Below, one piece after another: positions 34,462-43,408 of a DNA stretch of 64,000 nucleotides. This DNA is from Bacteroidota bacterium (GTDB taxonomy: Bacteria; Bacteroidota; Bacteroidia; Flavobacteriales; Flavobacteriaceae). The stretch covers positions 1 to 64,000 of the forward strand of contig CANFJB010000002.1 in NCBI GenBank assembly GCA_947447375.1. Direction: 5' to 3'. Under the pieces are notes generated by a model. That model saw only the letters and a list, made by a program, of their open reading frames with translations, was not told where the DNA came from and ran no database searches. Position numbers and translations under genes: made by a program. Within the stretch, counting starts at the first letter, position 1; every line of letters starts with the position of its first letter.

Positions 34462-35610
34462 ATGAAATTACTTAAAAAAATTGCGCTGTGGACAGTAATT
34501 AGTCTGTCGTCATTAATTGTTTTGGCCTATGTTTTTAATGTCGATTATTTATTAAAAGCAATTCGAACCATCTATTTAAAAGGACATCAAACCGCTTTTT
34601 TAGAAGATTACAAAGAATTTGATAACGACACCATTTCTAAAAGTACTATCGCTCAACCATGGGCAATTCATAAGAATTACAATAAGGTTAAAGCTACTTC
34701 AACATTAGAAAATCTACATAAAGAAATTGGTACCGTAGCTTTTCTTATTATAAAAAATGACAGTATTTGGCACGAAAGTTATTACGACGGTTTCGATAAA
34801 AACTCCAAATCCAATTCCTTCTCCATGGCGAAAAGTGTAGTTTCAGCTGCGCTAGGAAAAGCCATCATGGAAGGAAAAATAAAAAGTTTAGACCAATTGG
34901 TTTCCGATTTCTTCCCAGAATTTAAAGAAGGAAAATCAGCAACAATGACTGTTGGTGATTTGTCTTCTATGGCTTCTGGATTGAATTGGGATGAATCGTA
35001 TTATAGCCCATTTTCAATTACTACTCGCGCCTATTTCTCTGATGAATTGGACAAAGTAATACTAGGATTAAAAGGGGTTGAAGAACCGGGGAAAAAATAC
35101 AAATACCTAAGTGGGAACACCCAACTTTTAGCCATGGTAATTGAAAAAGCAACGGGGGAAAAATTACCAAAATACGTTTCTAAAAACTTCTGGCAACCAA
35201 TGGGTGCTGAAAACGATGCGCTTTGGCAAACAGATAAAAAAGGCGGAGTTGTAAAAGCATTTTGCTGTATCGCAAGTAATGCAAGAGACTTTGCTCGCTT
35301 TGGGAAATTGTACAAACAATATGGAAAATGGAACGGCAAGCAACTTTTAGACAGTACGTTTGTTGCAAAATCTATCACGCCAAGGTTTAAAGAATCTCCA
35401 GAATATGGTTATGCATGGTGGTTGAGCGACTACAAAGGCAAGAACATATTTTATATGCGAGGTCATTTGGGACAATACGTAATCGTGATTCCAGAAGACG
35501 AATTAATCATTGTGCGATTAGGAAATCGTGTGAAAAAATCTAAAAATTCACCACACAGCGAAGACTTCTTTGTTTACATTGATGAAGCCTACAAAATGCT
35601 TGGCAAATGA
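34462..35610 (+). CDS. serine hydrolase, class C beta-lactamase family
   Basis: A 382-residue protein with an N-terminal membrane anchor (about 7-26) and a beta-lactamase/transpeptidase-like domain. The nucleophile motif SMAK is at 121-124 and the second motif is YLSGN at 215-219; the C-terminal strand region has RGHLGQYVIV in place of K-T-G. The family includes esterases and D-aminopeptidases as well as lactamases, so I do not infer antibiotic resistance. It overlaps the downstream exonuclease gene by 4 bases. Confidence 0.87.
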   Translation: MKLLKKIALWTVISLSSLIVLAYVFNVDYLLKAIRTIYLKGHQTAFLEDYKEFDNDTISKSTIAQPWAIHKNYNKVKATSTLENLHKEIGTVAFLIIKNDSIWHESYYDGFDKNSKSNSFSMAKSVVSAALGKAIMEGKIKSLDQLVSDFFPEFKEGKSATMTVGDLSSMASGLNWDESYYSPFSITTRAYFSDELDKVILGLKGVEEPGKKYKYLSGNTQLLAMVIEKATGEKLPKYVSKNFWQPMGAENDALWQTDKKGGVVKAFCCIASNARDFARFGKLYKQYGKWNGKQLLDSTFVAKSITPRFKESPEYGYAWWLSDYKGKNIFYMRGHLGQYVIVIPEDELIIVRLGNRVKKSKNSPHSEDFFVYIDEAYKMLGK

Positions 35611-36320
35611 TAGAAAAAATACTCCTCGAAAACATTCTTTTTCTTGATATAGAAACTGTTCCTGAAGCTTCCGATTATAACGAATTGGATGCCGAAATGA
35701 AAGCTCTTTGGGAACACAAAACTCAATACCAACGAAAAGAAGAATATACGCCAGAAGATTTTTATGACCGAGCAGGAATTTGGGCCGAATTTGGAAAAAT
35801 CGTCTGTCTTTCTGTGGGTTATTTTACCATTAAAGGAGACATTCGACACTTCAGAGTGACTTCGTTTTTTGGAGAAGAAAAGAAAATTCTTCACGATTTT
35901 ATCAACCTCTTGAACAATCATTTCAACAAGCCGCAGCATATTTTGTGTGGGCATAACGCCAAGGAATTTGATATTCCGTTCATAGCGAGAAGGATGATTA
36001 TCAACCAAATTGCCATTCCAAACAAGCTGAATTTATTTGGCAAAAAACCTTGGGAAATTCCCCATTTGGATACTTTAGAATTATGGAAATTTGGCGATTA
36101 TAAGCATTACACCTCTTTAAAATTAATGTGTAAAGTGCTTGGAATTCCTTCGTCAAAAGGCGACATCGACGGCAGTCAAGTGGGACATGTTTATTATGTA
36201 GAAAAAGACATCGATAGAATTGTAACCTATTGCGAAAAAGATACGATTGCCGTTGCGCAAATTTTTCTGCGTTTGCGCCGAGAAGACTTGTTAATTGAAG
36301 AGGAGATTATTCACGTTTAA
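35607..36320 (+). CDS. 3'-5' exonuclease, DEDDy type
   Basis: A 237-residue RNase H-fold exonuclease. Exo I is FLDIETVP with D14 and E16; Exo II is CGHNAKEFDIPF with the third Asp; Exo III is YCEKDTIAVAQIF, giving the DEDDy set. It resembles the predicted PolB-associated exonuclease family found as a stand-alone protein. It should trim 3' ends of DNA or RNA; the substrate is unknown. The start overlaps the serine hydrolase stop by 4 bases, so they are probably cotranscribed. Confidence 0.87.
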   Translation: MIEKILLENILFLDIETVPEASDYNELDAEMKALWEHKTQYQRKEEYTPEDFYDRAGIWAEFGKIVCLSVGYFTIKGDIRHFRVTSFFGEEKKILHDFINLLNNHFNKPQHILCGHNAKEFDIPFIARRMIINQIAIPNKLNLFGKKPWEIPHLDTLELWKFGDYKHYTSLKLMCKVLGIPSSKGDIDGSQVGHVYYVEKDIDRIVTYCEKDTIAVAQIFLRLRREDLLIEEEIIHV

Positions 36321-36386
36321 TTTGAAATTGCAATTGATTTTTGACATTGAATTTGATTTATTACATTTACTAAAAAAATACAAATT

Positions 36387-37826
36387 ATGGTTTTAAGTAG
36401 GTTTTGGTTGGTTATTTTTATCTCGTCAATTGCATTTGTATTAATTAGCTTGTTTTCTGGCAACAGTTACACGCTCGATTTTATGATAAATGGGAAAAAG
36501 GACGATCCAATTATTATTTCTGAAAAATACCTAAATCAAGTTCCACTTTTCATAAAAGATAGTATTGAAAAAGCACCGGATCAAACGATTGTAATCGACA
36601 ATGTCACTTCTAATCCCGATACGACTTATGTTTATTCGGCGAAAACCGTAAAAATCTTTAGCGGTGTGCAAAAATCTGATGGTTTATTGCCTACCTGTAA
36701 AAGTACTTTATTGGATTTAATCCTGCCGCTTTTGGCTTATCTCGCCTTTTTCTGCGGATTAATGGAGCTTCTAATTATTTCTGGAGCATCAGAAAAACTA
36801 GCGAAATTGCTGAGTCCAGTATTTGTAAAAGTATTCCCAAGCGTTCCCAAAAATCACCCGTCAATTTCTTTTATGACCATGAATTTTGCGGCAAACTTCC
36901 TAGGATTGGATTCTGCAGCAACTCCATTTGGGTTGAAAGCAATGGAAAGTTTACAAGAAATAAACCCCGATAAAGCCAAAGCCAGCGATGCTCAAATAAT
37001 GTTCATGTGTTTGCATGCTTCTGGGCTTACCTTAATTGCGACTTCAATAATTGGTTATCGCGCTGCTGCAAATGCTACGAACCCTGCCGACGTGATGCTT
37101 CCTTGTATCATCACTTCATTTATTGGCACCATTGCAGCCTTTTTAATTGTAGGAATCAAGCAAAAAATCAACTTTAAAAGCGCTTCTTTAGTGGTGGCAT
37201 TAATGACATTAATTGCTGCCATTGTAGGATTATTGATGTACGTAAACCAATTGGATATCATTGGTAAAAATTATTTTACTTCCAATTTATCGGCGTTGAT
37301 ATTGATTACTATTATTGCATTTACCTTACTATTTTCATTTTATAAAGAAAAGAAATTTGCTGAAGCCAACACCACAGTTTTTGAAGCTTTTGTAACTGGA
37401 GCCAACAATGGTGTAAAAACGGGAGTTACTATTTTTCCTTATGTTTTGGGAATGTTAGTTGCCATTTCGTTATTCAGAAACAGCGGATTATTTGAAATTA
37501 TTAGTGAATGGATTGCATTTGGATTTTCGAATATGGGTGTGAGCAAAGAAATCACTGATGCTCTACCAGTTGCATTGCTAAGACCATTTAGTTCAGCGGG
37601 ATCACGAGGGTTTTTAATAGATTCTATGAATACTTTTGGTGCCGATTCCTTAACGGGAAGATTAAGCAGTATTTTCCAATGTAGTGCCGAAAGTACGTTT
37701 TATGTAATAGCCGTTTACTTTGGTTCTGTGAATATTAAAAACACGCGTTATGCGTTGAGCACAATGCTTTTAGTGGATTTAATTTGTGTGATTACGGCAA
37801 TATTTGTTGCCACTTGGTTTTTTTAA
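36387..37826 (+). CDS. fused SpmA-SpmB-like membrane protein (nucleoside recognition/Gate domains)
   Basis: A 479-residue multi-span protein with an N-terminal helix and a periplasmic segment of about 90 residues, then two Gate (nucleoside recognition) halves. Landmark segments are MNFAANFLGLDSAATPFGLK and LLRPFSSAGSRGFLIDSM, typical of SpmA and SpmB respectively, here in one chain. Spore-maturation names are historical; this organism gives no sign of sporulation, so transport of an unknown solute is more likely. A near-match promoter (TTG 36341, TACATTTA 36362) precedes it. The last 4 bases overlap dinB, convergent. Confidence 0.84.
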   Translation: MVLSRFWLVIFISSIAFVLISLFSGNSYTLDFMINGKKDDPIIISEKYLNQVPLFIKDSIEKAPDQTIVIDNVTSNPDTTYVYSAKTVKIFSGVQKSDGLLPTCKSTLLDLILPLLAYLAFFCGLMELLIISGASEKLAKLLSPVFVKVFPSVPKNHPSISFMTMNFAANFLGLDSAATPFGLKAMESLQEINPDKAKASDAQIMFMCLHASGLTLIATSIIGYRAAANATNPADVMLPCIITSFIGTIAAFLIVGIKQKINFKSASLVVALMTLIAAIVGLLMYVNQLDIIGKNYFTSNLSALILITIIAFTLLFSFYKEKKFAEANTTVFEAFVTGANNGVKTGVTIFPYVLGMLVAISLFRNSGLFEIISEWIAFGFSNMGVSKEITDALPVALLRPFSSAGSRGFLIDSMNTFGADSLTGRLSSIFQCSAESTFYVIAVYFGSVNIKNTRYALSTMLLVDLICVITAIFVATWFF

Positions 37827-38905
37827 AAATCAAATTTCAATTGGACTACAATAGTTTTCTTGATTTCGGTATTCAAATTACTTAAGGAAATACCCAACAA
37901 TCGAACGGAATCTTTCATGCGTTCTTGAAACAATAATTCTTTTACGGTATCGAATAATAGTGATTTATCCGAGATAAAATAAGGCAAGGTTTTACTTCGC
38001 GTTTGCTGTGTAAAATCGCTGTATTTTATTTTTAAGGTTACCGTTTTCCCAGCAATTTTGTGTTTTTTCAATCGGCGGTCCAATTCGGCGGCGATGGTTT
38101 CTAAACGCTCTTGCATAAAAATCTCAGAAGTTAGATTTTCATCAAATGTGTGTTCGGCAGCAACGGATTTTGTAATCCGATTGGGTTTTACTTCACTGTT
38201 GTGAATGCCACGAACTACATAGAAATAATAGGTTCCTGACTTTCCGAAATGCTTTTCTAGGAATTCAATGGGCTTGCTTTTTAAGTCCAATCCTGTGAAG
38301 ATTCCCAATTGGTACATTTTTTCTGCGGTTACTTTTCCCACACCATAAAATTTTCGAATGGGTAACTCCTCCAAAAATGGAATTACCTCGTCAGGTGAAA
38401 CCGTTTTTTGGCCATTGGGTTTGTTCACATCGCTGGCGACTTTAGCGATAAATTTATTAACCGAAATTCCTGCTGATGCTGTAAGTCCCACTTCGTTGAG
38501 AATTCGCAATCGGATTTCTTGAGCAATTAGTGAGGCGCTAGGGTTTCCTTTTTTGTTTTGCGTAACATCAAGATACGCTTCGTCAAGAGAAAGTGGCTCG
38601 ACCAAATCGGTGTAGTCGTGAAATATTTTTCGGATTTTTTGGGAAATTTCTTTGTAACGATCAAAACGAGGTTTTACGAAGATTAAATCGGGGCAATATT
38701 TTTTTGCCAATGCGCCACTTAATGCACTTCGAACACCAAATTTTCGCGCTTCATAACTGGCTGCTGAAACTACGCCACGAATTTCATTTCCTCCAACAGC
38801 CACTGGTTTCCCTCGTAAATCGGGATTGTCCATTTGCTCGACAGAAGCATAAAAAGCGTCCATGTCGACATGAATGATTTTTCGTAATGGAGTTGTTTCA
38901 GACAT
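37823..38905 (-). CDS. dinB: DNA polymerase IV
   Basis: A 360-residue Y-family polymerase. Metal ligands are in HVDMDAFYASVEQMD (12-26) and SLDEAYLDVT (about 103-112); the little-finger domain occupies about 240-350. It carries out error-prone translesion synthesis. A TAAATTTG box (38917-38910 on the minus strand) lies a few bases upstream, without a matching TTG. It overlaps the SpmAB-like gene by 4 bases at its 3' end. Confidence 0.94.
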   Translation of the reverse strand: MSETTPLRKIIHVDMDAFYASVEQMDNPDLRGKPVAVGGNEIRGVVSAASYEARKFGVRSALSGALAKKYCPDLIFVKPRFDRYKEISQKIRKIFHDYTDLVEPLSLDEAYLDVTQNKKGNPSASLIAQEIRLRILNEVGLTASAGISVNKFIAKVASDVNKPNGQKTVSPDEVIPFLEELPIRKFYGVGKVTAEKMYQLGIFTGLDLKSKPIEFLEKHFGKSGTYYFYVVRGIHNSEVKPNRITKSVAAEHTFDENLTSEIFMQERLETIAAELDRRLKKHKIAGKTVTLKIKYSDFTQQTRSKTLPYFISDKSLLFDTVKELLFQERMKDSVRLLGISLSNLNTEIKKTIVVQLKFDF

Positions 38906-38962
38906 CCTACAAATTTAATAAAAATGGCTCGAGTACCTTGTTTATTGTGATGAAAAAGAAAT

Positions 38963-38991
38963 TTGTTTTTAAAAAAGAATTGGTACATTTG
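38963..38991 (+). promoter_or_regulatory. flavobacterial promoter reading through repeat C into the CYTH gene
   Basis: TTG (38963-38965), 18 bases, TACATTTG (38984-38991) match TTG-N17-23-TAnnTTTG. The predicted start near 38998 puts the whole of repeat copy C (39003-39090) in the 5' leader of the CYTH gene. Confidence 0.6.
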
Positions 38992-39002
38992 AAGAACGAA
39001 TT

Positions 39003-39090
39003 AGCCCAGATTGCAGCGGCATCCCACGTGGTTGCGAGGAGGCACGACGAAGCAATCATGTGGATATAGCGGAAAGCTGGATAAAGCTCC
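39003..39090 (-). repeat. composite palindromic repeat, copy C
   Basis: Inverted relative to copies A and B. Outer arms are 39003-39024 (contains GCAGCGGCATCC) and 39065-39090 (contains ATAGCGGAAAGC, then ATAAAGCTCC). The inner stem is CCACGTGGTTGC (39024-39035) with GCAATCATGTGG (39052-39063), pairing at 10 of 12 positions. The loop region holds TTGCGAGGAGGCACGACGAA, that is the TTGCGAG...CGAAGCAATC motif nested inside the element. It ends 12 bases before the CYTH start codon. Confidence 0.83.
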
Positions 39091-39102
39091 AAAAAGAAAA
39101 AA

Positions 39103-39570
39103 ATGATAGAAATAGAACGCAAATTTTTAGTAAAATCGGAGGAATTTAAAGCAATTTCATTTGCAAAAAATGAGATTTCTCAAGGGTATTTAAATTCCAA
39201 TCCCGAGCGAACTGTTCGAGTTCGGATTAAAGGAAATCAGGGCTATTTAACCATTAAAGGGAAAGGCAATGAAACGGGATTGAGCCGGTTGGAATGGGAA
39301 GTGGAAATCCCAGTTGATGAGGCTAAAATGTTGCTAAACCTATGTGAAAGCGGCGTGATTTCTAAAATGCGTTACGAGGTGAAATTCGGAAATCATATTT
39401 ATGAAGTCGATGAATTTTTTGGTGAAAACGAAGGTCTTGTTTTAGCTGAAATTGAATTAAAATCGGAGGAAGAAGCCTTTGAAAAACCAGATTGGCTGGG
39501 TGAAGAAGTGACCAATAACGAAAAATACTACAACTCCTATTTAAGTAAAAACCCTTTTAAAAACTGGTAA
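39103..39570 (+). CDS. CYTH domain protein (triphosphate tunnel metalloenzyme)
   Basis: A 155-residue CYTH protein. The signature E-x-E-x-K is E3, E5 and K7 in MIEIERKFLV, and further charged strand residues line the tunnel (VRVRIKGNQGYLTIKG, LSRLEWEVEIP). Single-domain members hydrolyse tripolyphosphate or nucleoside triphosphates with a metal; adenylate cyclase activity is not implied. Repeat copy C fills its leader. It ends directly against the convergent RlpA gene with no spacer. Confidence 0.9.
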   Translation: MIEIERKFLVKSEEFKAISFAKNEISQGYLNSNPERTVRVRIKGNQGYLTIKGKGNETGLSRLEWEVEIPVDEAKMLLNLCESGVISKMRYEVKFGNHIYEVDEFFGENEGLVLAEIELKSEEEAFEKPDWLGEEVTNNEKYYNSYLSKNPFKNW

Positions 39571-40041
39571 TTAGTTTTCTATAATTTCCAATTTTACATT
39601 TATAGAGCCGCTGTTTTTATTGGAGGCAATTTCCATAAAAGCGCGTCTTGAAAGATCTATTTCACGACCTCTAGAAAAAGGTCCGCGGTCTATTACCTCA
39701 ACAATTACCCATTTCCCATTTTCTTCATTGGTGACTTTTAGTTTTGTGCCAAAAGGCAATTTTCTATGGGCAGCAGTGTATTTGTCATTACTGAAACGGA
39801 TGCCGCTTGAAGTTCTTTTACCGTTGAATTTATTGTGATAATAAGACGCGTGTGCTTTGGTCTTAAAAGCCTTTAATTTTAATTTGGTATTTAGGGTATC
39901 AGCGGCAACAGCTTTATTTTTAGCAGTATCAATTGCGACTTTTTGAGTCGTTTTTTTGCTAATTTTTTGAGCTTGTATTTGTCCTCCAAATAAAAAGAGG
40001 CACAAGATTACGGTGAATACTATTTTATTTTGTTGCAACAT
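39571..40041 (-). CDS. RlpA-family protein (double-psi beta-barrel)
   Basis: A 156-residue secreted protein. It has a signal peptide (to about residue 24), a Lys/Thr-rich linker, then the RlpA double-psi beta-barrel: ASYYHNKFNGKRTSSG, AAHRKLPFGTKLKVTN and EVIDRGPFSRGREIDLSRRA, with the catalytic-type Asp of IDRGP. RlpA proteins act on peptidoglycan lacking stem peptides. This one has no SPOR domain, unlike E. coli RlpA. Confidence 0.9.
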   Translation of the reverse strand: MLQQNKIVFTVILCLFLFGGQIQAQKISKKTTQKVAIDTAKNKAVAADTLNTKLKLKAFKTKAHASYYHNKFNGKRTSSGIRFSNDKYTAAHRKLPFGTKLKVTNEENGKWVIVEVIDRGPFSRGREIDLSRRAFMEIASNKNSGSINVKLEIIEN

Positions 40042-40094
40042 AAAAGGTTGTTTGAAAGAAATGGTTAATTATAATTAGAGGAAAGTCAAAATTA

Positions 40095-40520
40095 TTAAAA
40101 CCATAAATGCCATGGAATTCTGGCTAAAATTAATAGTAGCCCTAGAGTATAAAATACAGCAAACGATTTGAATTTTAATTCGCTTGTAGCGGCTTTTTTA
40201 TGTTTCGACCAACCGATAGTAATTAATACCAAGGCAATAACATTAATTAGCGGGTGTTCTAGCGACGTTAATCTTGCTTCCGCAACTTTCATGCTAAATC
40301 CTGCTAAACCTAGCGGAGAAACGAAATAAAGAATTAAACCTACTAATAATTGAATGTGTGCTCCTATTAATCCGAACAAAGCTATTTTGCGGTCATTGGC
40401 AGTAAATTCTTTTTTGGAGGTAAATCCAATAATTGCGTTAACAACGGCTACAACTAGTAATAATAGAGCTAGATAAGCCCAACCTTTGTGAAAATGTCTT
40501 AAGATATCGTATAAATTCAT
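40095..40520 (-). CDS. four-helix membrane protein, cytochrome b-like annotation possible
   Basis: A 141-residue protein with about four transmembrane helices (14-32, 48-70, 88-107, 117-135) and conserved-looking histidines in ILRHFHKGWAYLALL, GAHIQLLVGLILYF and SLEHPLINVIAL, which could bind heme b. Homologues in flavobacteria are often called cytochrome B, but the sequence alone does not prove heme binding. ATG 40520 is chosen over 40565, since the upstream residues are a low-complexity T-run. CAAATATA at 40545-40552 is a possible -7 box on the minus strand. Confidence 0.7.
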   Translation of the reverse strand: MNLYDILRHFHKGWAYLALLLLVVAVVNAIIGFTSKKEFTANDRKIALFGLIGAHIQLLVGLILYFVSPLGLAGFSMKVAEARLTSLEHPLINVIALVLITIGWSKHKKAATSELKFKSFAVFYTLGLLLILARIPWHLWF

Positions 40521-40568
40521 GGTGTGTGTTTTTTTTTTGAATAACAAATATAAAGAAAAAAGCATAAA

Positions 40569-40598
40569 AAAACGGCATTCTTTTCAGAATGCCGTTTT
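40569..40598. terminator. hairpin terminator of the TonB-dependent receptor gene
   Basis: AAAACGGCATTCT (40569-40581) pairs with AGAATGCCGTTTT (40586-40598) around a 4-base loop. It lies 27 bases beyond the receptor stop on the minus strand. Confidence 0.88.
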
Positions 40599-40625
40599 AA
40601 TAATATATAAATTACTTCTTTCTGA

Positions 40626-43211
40626 TTAGAAATTGTAGCTTAATGAGAAGTTCCAAGTTCTACCGAATCCGAAGAAAACAGTGTTTGCTGTAGCAACTCC
40701 ATTATATAATTTACCTGATGAAGCGTAAGTTGGTCCAGAAGTTCCTGTTACGTAATCATCTGCAAATCTATTAGTGCTTGATTCAGCAATGTATTTAGTA
40801 TCTAATAAGTTGTTTACATTAAATCTAAATTTTACTGATTCTTTAGAATTAGCTAAATCCCATTTGTAAGAAACACCCGCATCAATTAAATCGTAGCTTG
40901 GTAATTGTAACGTTCCTTTGTTAGTTGCACTAGAGAATGAATTCGGAGAAATAGCTGCGAATAATTTATCATTGAAATTATAGTTAGCATCAAAAGACAT
41001 GTTTTTAGTAACATCAATTATACCTCCTAAAGCAGCAGTCACTTGAGCTGTATTACCCACTTTTACATTGTCTAGGAACAAAGTTGTAACAGTACCTCCT
41101 GCAAATGCAGCACCATTTTGATCAAAACGGTTACTGATACTGTTTCCTTTGTAGAACCAGTTTCCGTAAGAAACCATTCCGTTTAATTTAAAGTGAGAGA
41201 ACAATTTATATTTTGCTTCTAACTCTAACCCTTGGTGAACTTCAGTAATTCCTGAGAAATCATAATATCCGTTTGGATTATTTACAACATCAGCATCATT
41301 AGATCTTTGGTATCTGTCTTTCCATTCTGTACTATAAACGTTCACATTAACGTTTAATTTAGCATTTCTAAAACCATAACCCGCTTCAAATCCTAAAATT
41401 TTCTCATTAGTCAAGTTAGTGTTAACCAAGTTGGCATTGTTTGGGAAAACTGCAGTGAAGAAAGGTTGTTTAGAATAGTAACCCGCATTTACAAATACGT
41501 TGTGGTTGTCATTGAAGTTGTAGTTTGCTCCTGCTTTAAAGTCACCTCCCATTAAGCTCTTTTTATCAGAGTTTTGTATTGGATTGCTATTTGCATAAAC
41601 AAAATAATCTTGTCTTTGGAAGCTTTGTTGAGAAACCGCTGCTTGAACAAAAGCAGTTAAGTTGTCTTTAGAATATTCAGCTTGTCCGTAAGCACCCATC
41701 CAATTTACGTTTCCAATCCAGTTTCTTAAAATTGGAGTCCCTTGAATTGCTTGGAAAAATGGGTTTAAAGAAGGTGTAGGTGAAGATGTTTCACTAGTGT
41801 AAACTCCTGCAGGGTTATTTATATCAGCTACATCTTTAAATGTTGAACCTCCTAAAAGATCATTTAAATATCTAACGTGAATTCCTTTGAAAGTTCTTAA
41901 ATCCACACCGAAATTAAGAGAAAGGTTGTTTAATTTTTTATCTAAATTAACAATTCCTCCGTACCAGTCATGAGAGTTAATTCCAGCAATTTTAGAAACT
42001 CCATTGGTAGCTTCAGAACCTGCAGTGTTAACATATAGTCCTCCAACTTGTGCTCTTACAGCAGGTGCAAATGTTGCAAAAGCTGATGATGTAGATACTG
42101 CAGTTGTTGGCAATTGAACCGTTTGTCCTGAGTTGAATGCATATAATTTATCAAAATCAACTGTTCCAACTCCATTAGCTGAAGTTCTCCATCTGTCATC
42201 ATTGAAATTTAAACCAGCTGCTTTACCCCAAGCGCCTGCTCCACCTCCACGACCCCAAGAACCGTAAACAATAGCAGATAATTTTGTAGTTTCATTGATT
42301 TTATAATCCCAGTTGATAGAAGCAATTGGTTTATTATAAAAGTTTTGATTCATATTGTACTGGCTTCCTTGTAAGAATCCCCAATCTCTGTTGTATTTAA
42401 TTGCTGGAGTTCCCCCGCCTGCAGTTAAATATTGAGCTAATGAAATTGCAGTACTTCTTTGGTGGTGCCATTGCGCCGCTCCAGTGAAAGTAAATTCAAA
42501 TTGGTGTTTATCACTTAATTTATATCCAAGACCGATGAAATAGTTAGTCCCTTCAAAGTTGGTCCCGTCAACATATCCATCTCCTCTTGTTCTGCTTAAT
42601 AAGAATGACGCAGACAAACCGTTTTTCATTACTCCTGTAGAATAAGAAAAAGAAGATTTAAGGAAGTTATCATTTCCTACCGCAGAAGAAATAATTCCCC
42701 CTTCTTTCATGTCAGATGTTCTTGTTACTACGTTAATAGTACCCCCAACAGATGCAATAGCTAATTTAGAAGCTCCTAAACCTCTTTGAACTTGGATAGA
42801 AGATGCTACATCAGACAATCCACTCCAGTTACTCCAATAAACAGCACCGTTTTCCATGTCGTTAACTGGCATACCGTTAATCATAACCGCAATGTTTTCT
42901 TGAGCGAATCCTCTAATATTAACCCTAGAGTCTCCGTAACCTCCTCCACCTTTTGAAGCATAAACAGAAGGCGTATTTTTCAATAAATCTGGAAATTCTT
43001 GATTTCCTGCTTTAGCTTGTATTTCTGCCGCTTTAATAGTAGAAACAGCCACTGGCGTTTTTCTTTCTTTAGCAACGTCAATAATGCTACCTCTTACAAC
43101 TACTTCATCTAGTTGATTTGACTTAACAGTGTCTTTCTTAACAGCTTGCGCGAACGAAGCAGTTACAGAGAAAAACAGACCAAAAAATAAATTAATTTTA
43201 AAATTTTTCAT
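40626..43211 (-). CDS. TonB-dependent receptor
   Basis: An 861-residue outer-membrane receptor. Signal peptide (to about 21); TonB box region followed by LDEVVVRGSIIDVAKERKTP; plug domain about 45-165 (VNIRGFAQENIAVMINGMPV, then GGTINVVTR); 22-strand barrel to the terminal aromatic FSLSYNF. No N-terminal carboxypeptidase-like domain and no SusD partner, so it is not a SusC-type glycan system. It is transcribed alone. The substrate (siderophore, heme, cobalamin or other) cannot be determined. Confidence 0.92.
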   Translation of the reverse strand: MKNFKINLFFGLFFSVTASFAQAVKKDTVKSNQLDEVVVRGSIIDVAKERKTPVAVSTIKAAEIQAKAGNQEFPDLLKNTPSVYASKGGGGYGDSRVNIRGFAQENIAVMINGMPVNDMENGAVYWSNWSGLSDVASSIQVQRGLGASKLAIASVGGTINVVTRTSDMKEGGIISSAVGNDNFLKSSFSYSTGVMKNGLSASFLLSRTRGDGYVDGTNFEGTNYFIGLGYKLSDKHQFEFTFTGAAQWHHQRSTAISLAQYLTAGGGTPAIKYNRDWGFLQGSQYNMNQNFYNKPIASINWDYKINETTKLSAIVYGSWGRGGGAGAWGKAAGLNFNDDRWRTSANGVGTVDFDKLYAFNSGQTVQLPTTAVSTSSAFATFAPAVRAQVGGLYVNTAGSEATNGVSKIAGINSHDWYGGIVNLDKKLNNLSLNFGVDLRTFKGIHVRYLNDLLGGSTFKDVADINNPAGVYTSETSSPTPSLNPFFQAIQGTPILRNWIGNVNWMGAYGQAEYSKDNLTAFVQAAVSQQSFQRQDYFVYANSNPIQNSDKKSLMGGDFKAGANYNFNDNHNVFVNAGYYSKQPFFTAVFPNNANLVNTNLTNEKILGFEAGYGFRNAKLNVNVNVYSTEWKDRYQRSNDADVVNNPNGYYDFSGITEVHQGLELEAKYKLFSHFKLNGMVSYGNWFYKGNSISNRFDQNGAAFAGGTVTTLFLDNVKVGNTAQVTAALGGIIDVTKNMSFDANYNFNDKLFAAISPNSFSSATNKGTLQLPSYDLIDAGVSYKWDLANSKESVKFRFNVNNLLDTKYIAESSTNRFADDYVTGTSGPTYASSGKLYNGVATANTVFFGFGRTWNFSLSYNF

Positions 43212-43408
43212 TTGTTGTTTGTTTAAATTTTTTGCAAATTTCAGTATTAAATTTGTCCTATATGTTAATAAAATGTTAAATGATAATTATTTGTTAAAAT
43301 CTAGTCTTCATTGTTAACAAAATACAAAAACCAAATAGGATGCTAGCTTAATTAACAATTTTCCTAAGTAATTAACTAAATAATTGGCTGTTTAATAAAA
43401 TATATCAT

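Noticed and set aside
34462..35610. Reading the serine hydrolase as a resistance beta-lactamase
   Set aside because: The S-x-x-K motif is shared by esterases and peptidases, and the third motif is not the K-T-G of lactamases.
38887..39069. 60-codon ORF between dinB and the CYTH gene
   Set aside because: It runs through the promoter and repeat copy C and has no protein-like features; its codons are explained by the repeat.
40626..43211. SusC/SusD glycan-uptake system
   Set aside because: The receptor lacks the N-terminal carboxypeptidase-like domain of SusC, and no SusD or glycosidase gene is adjacent.
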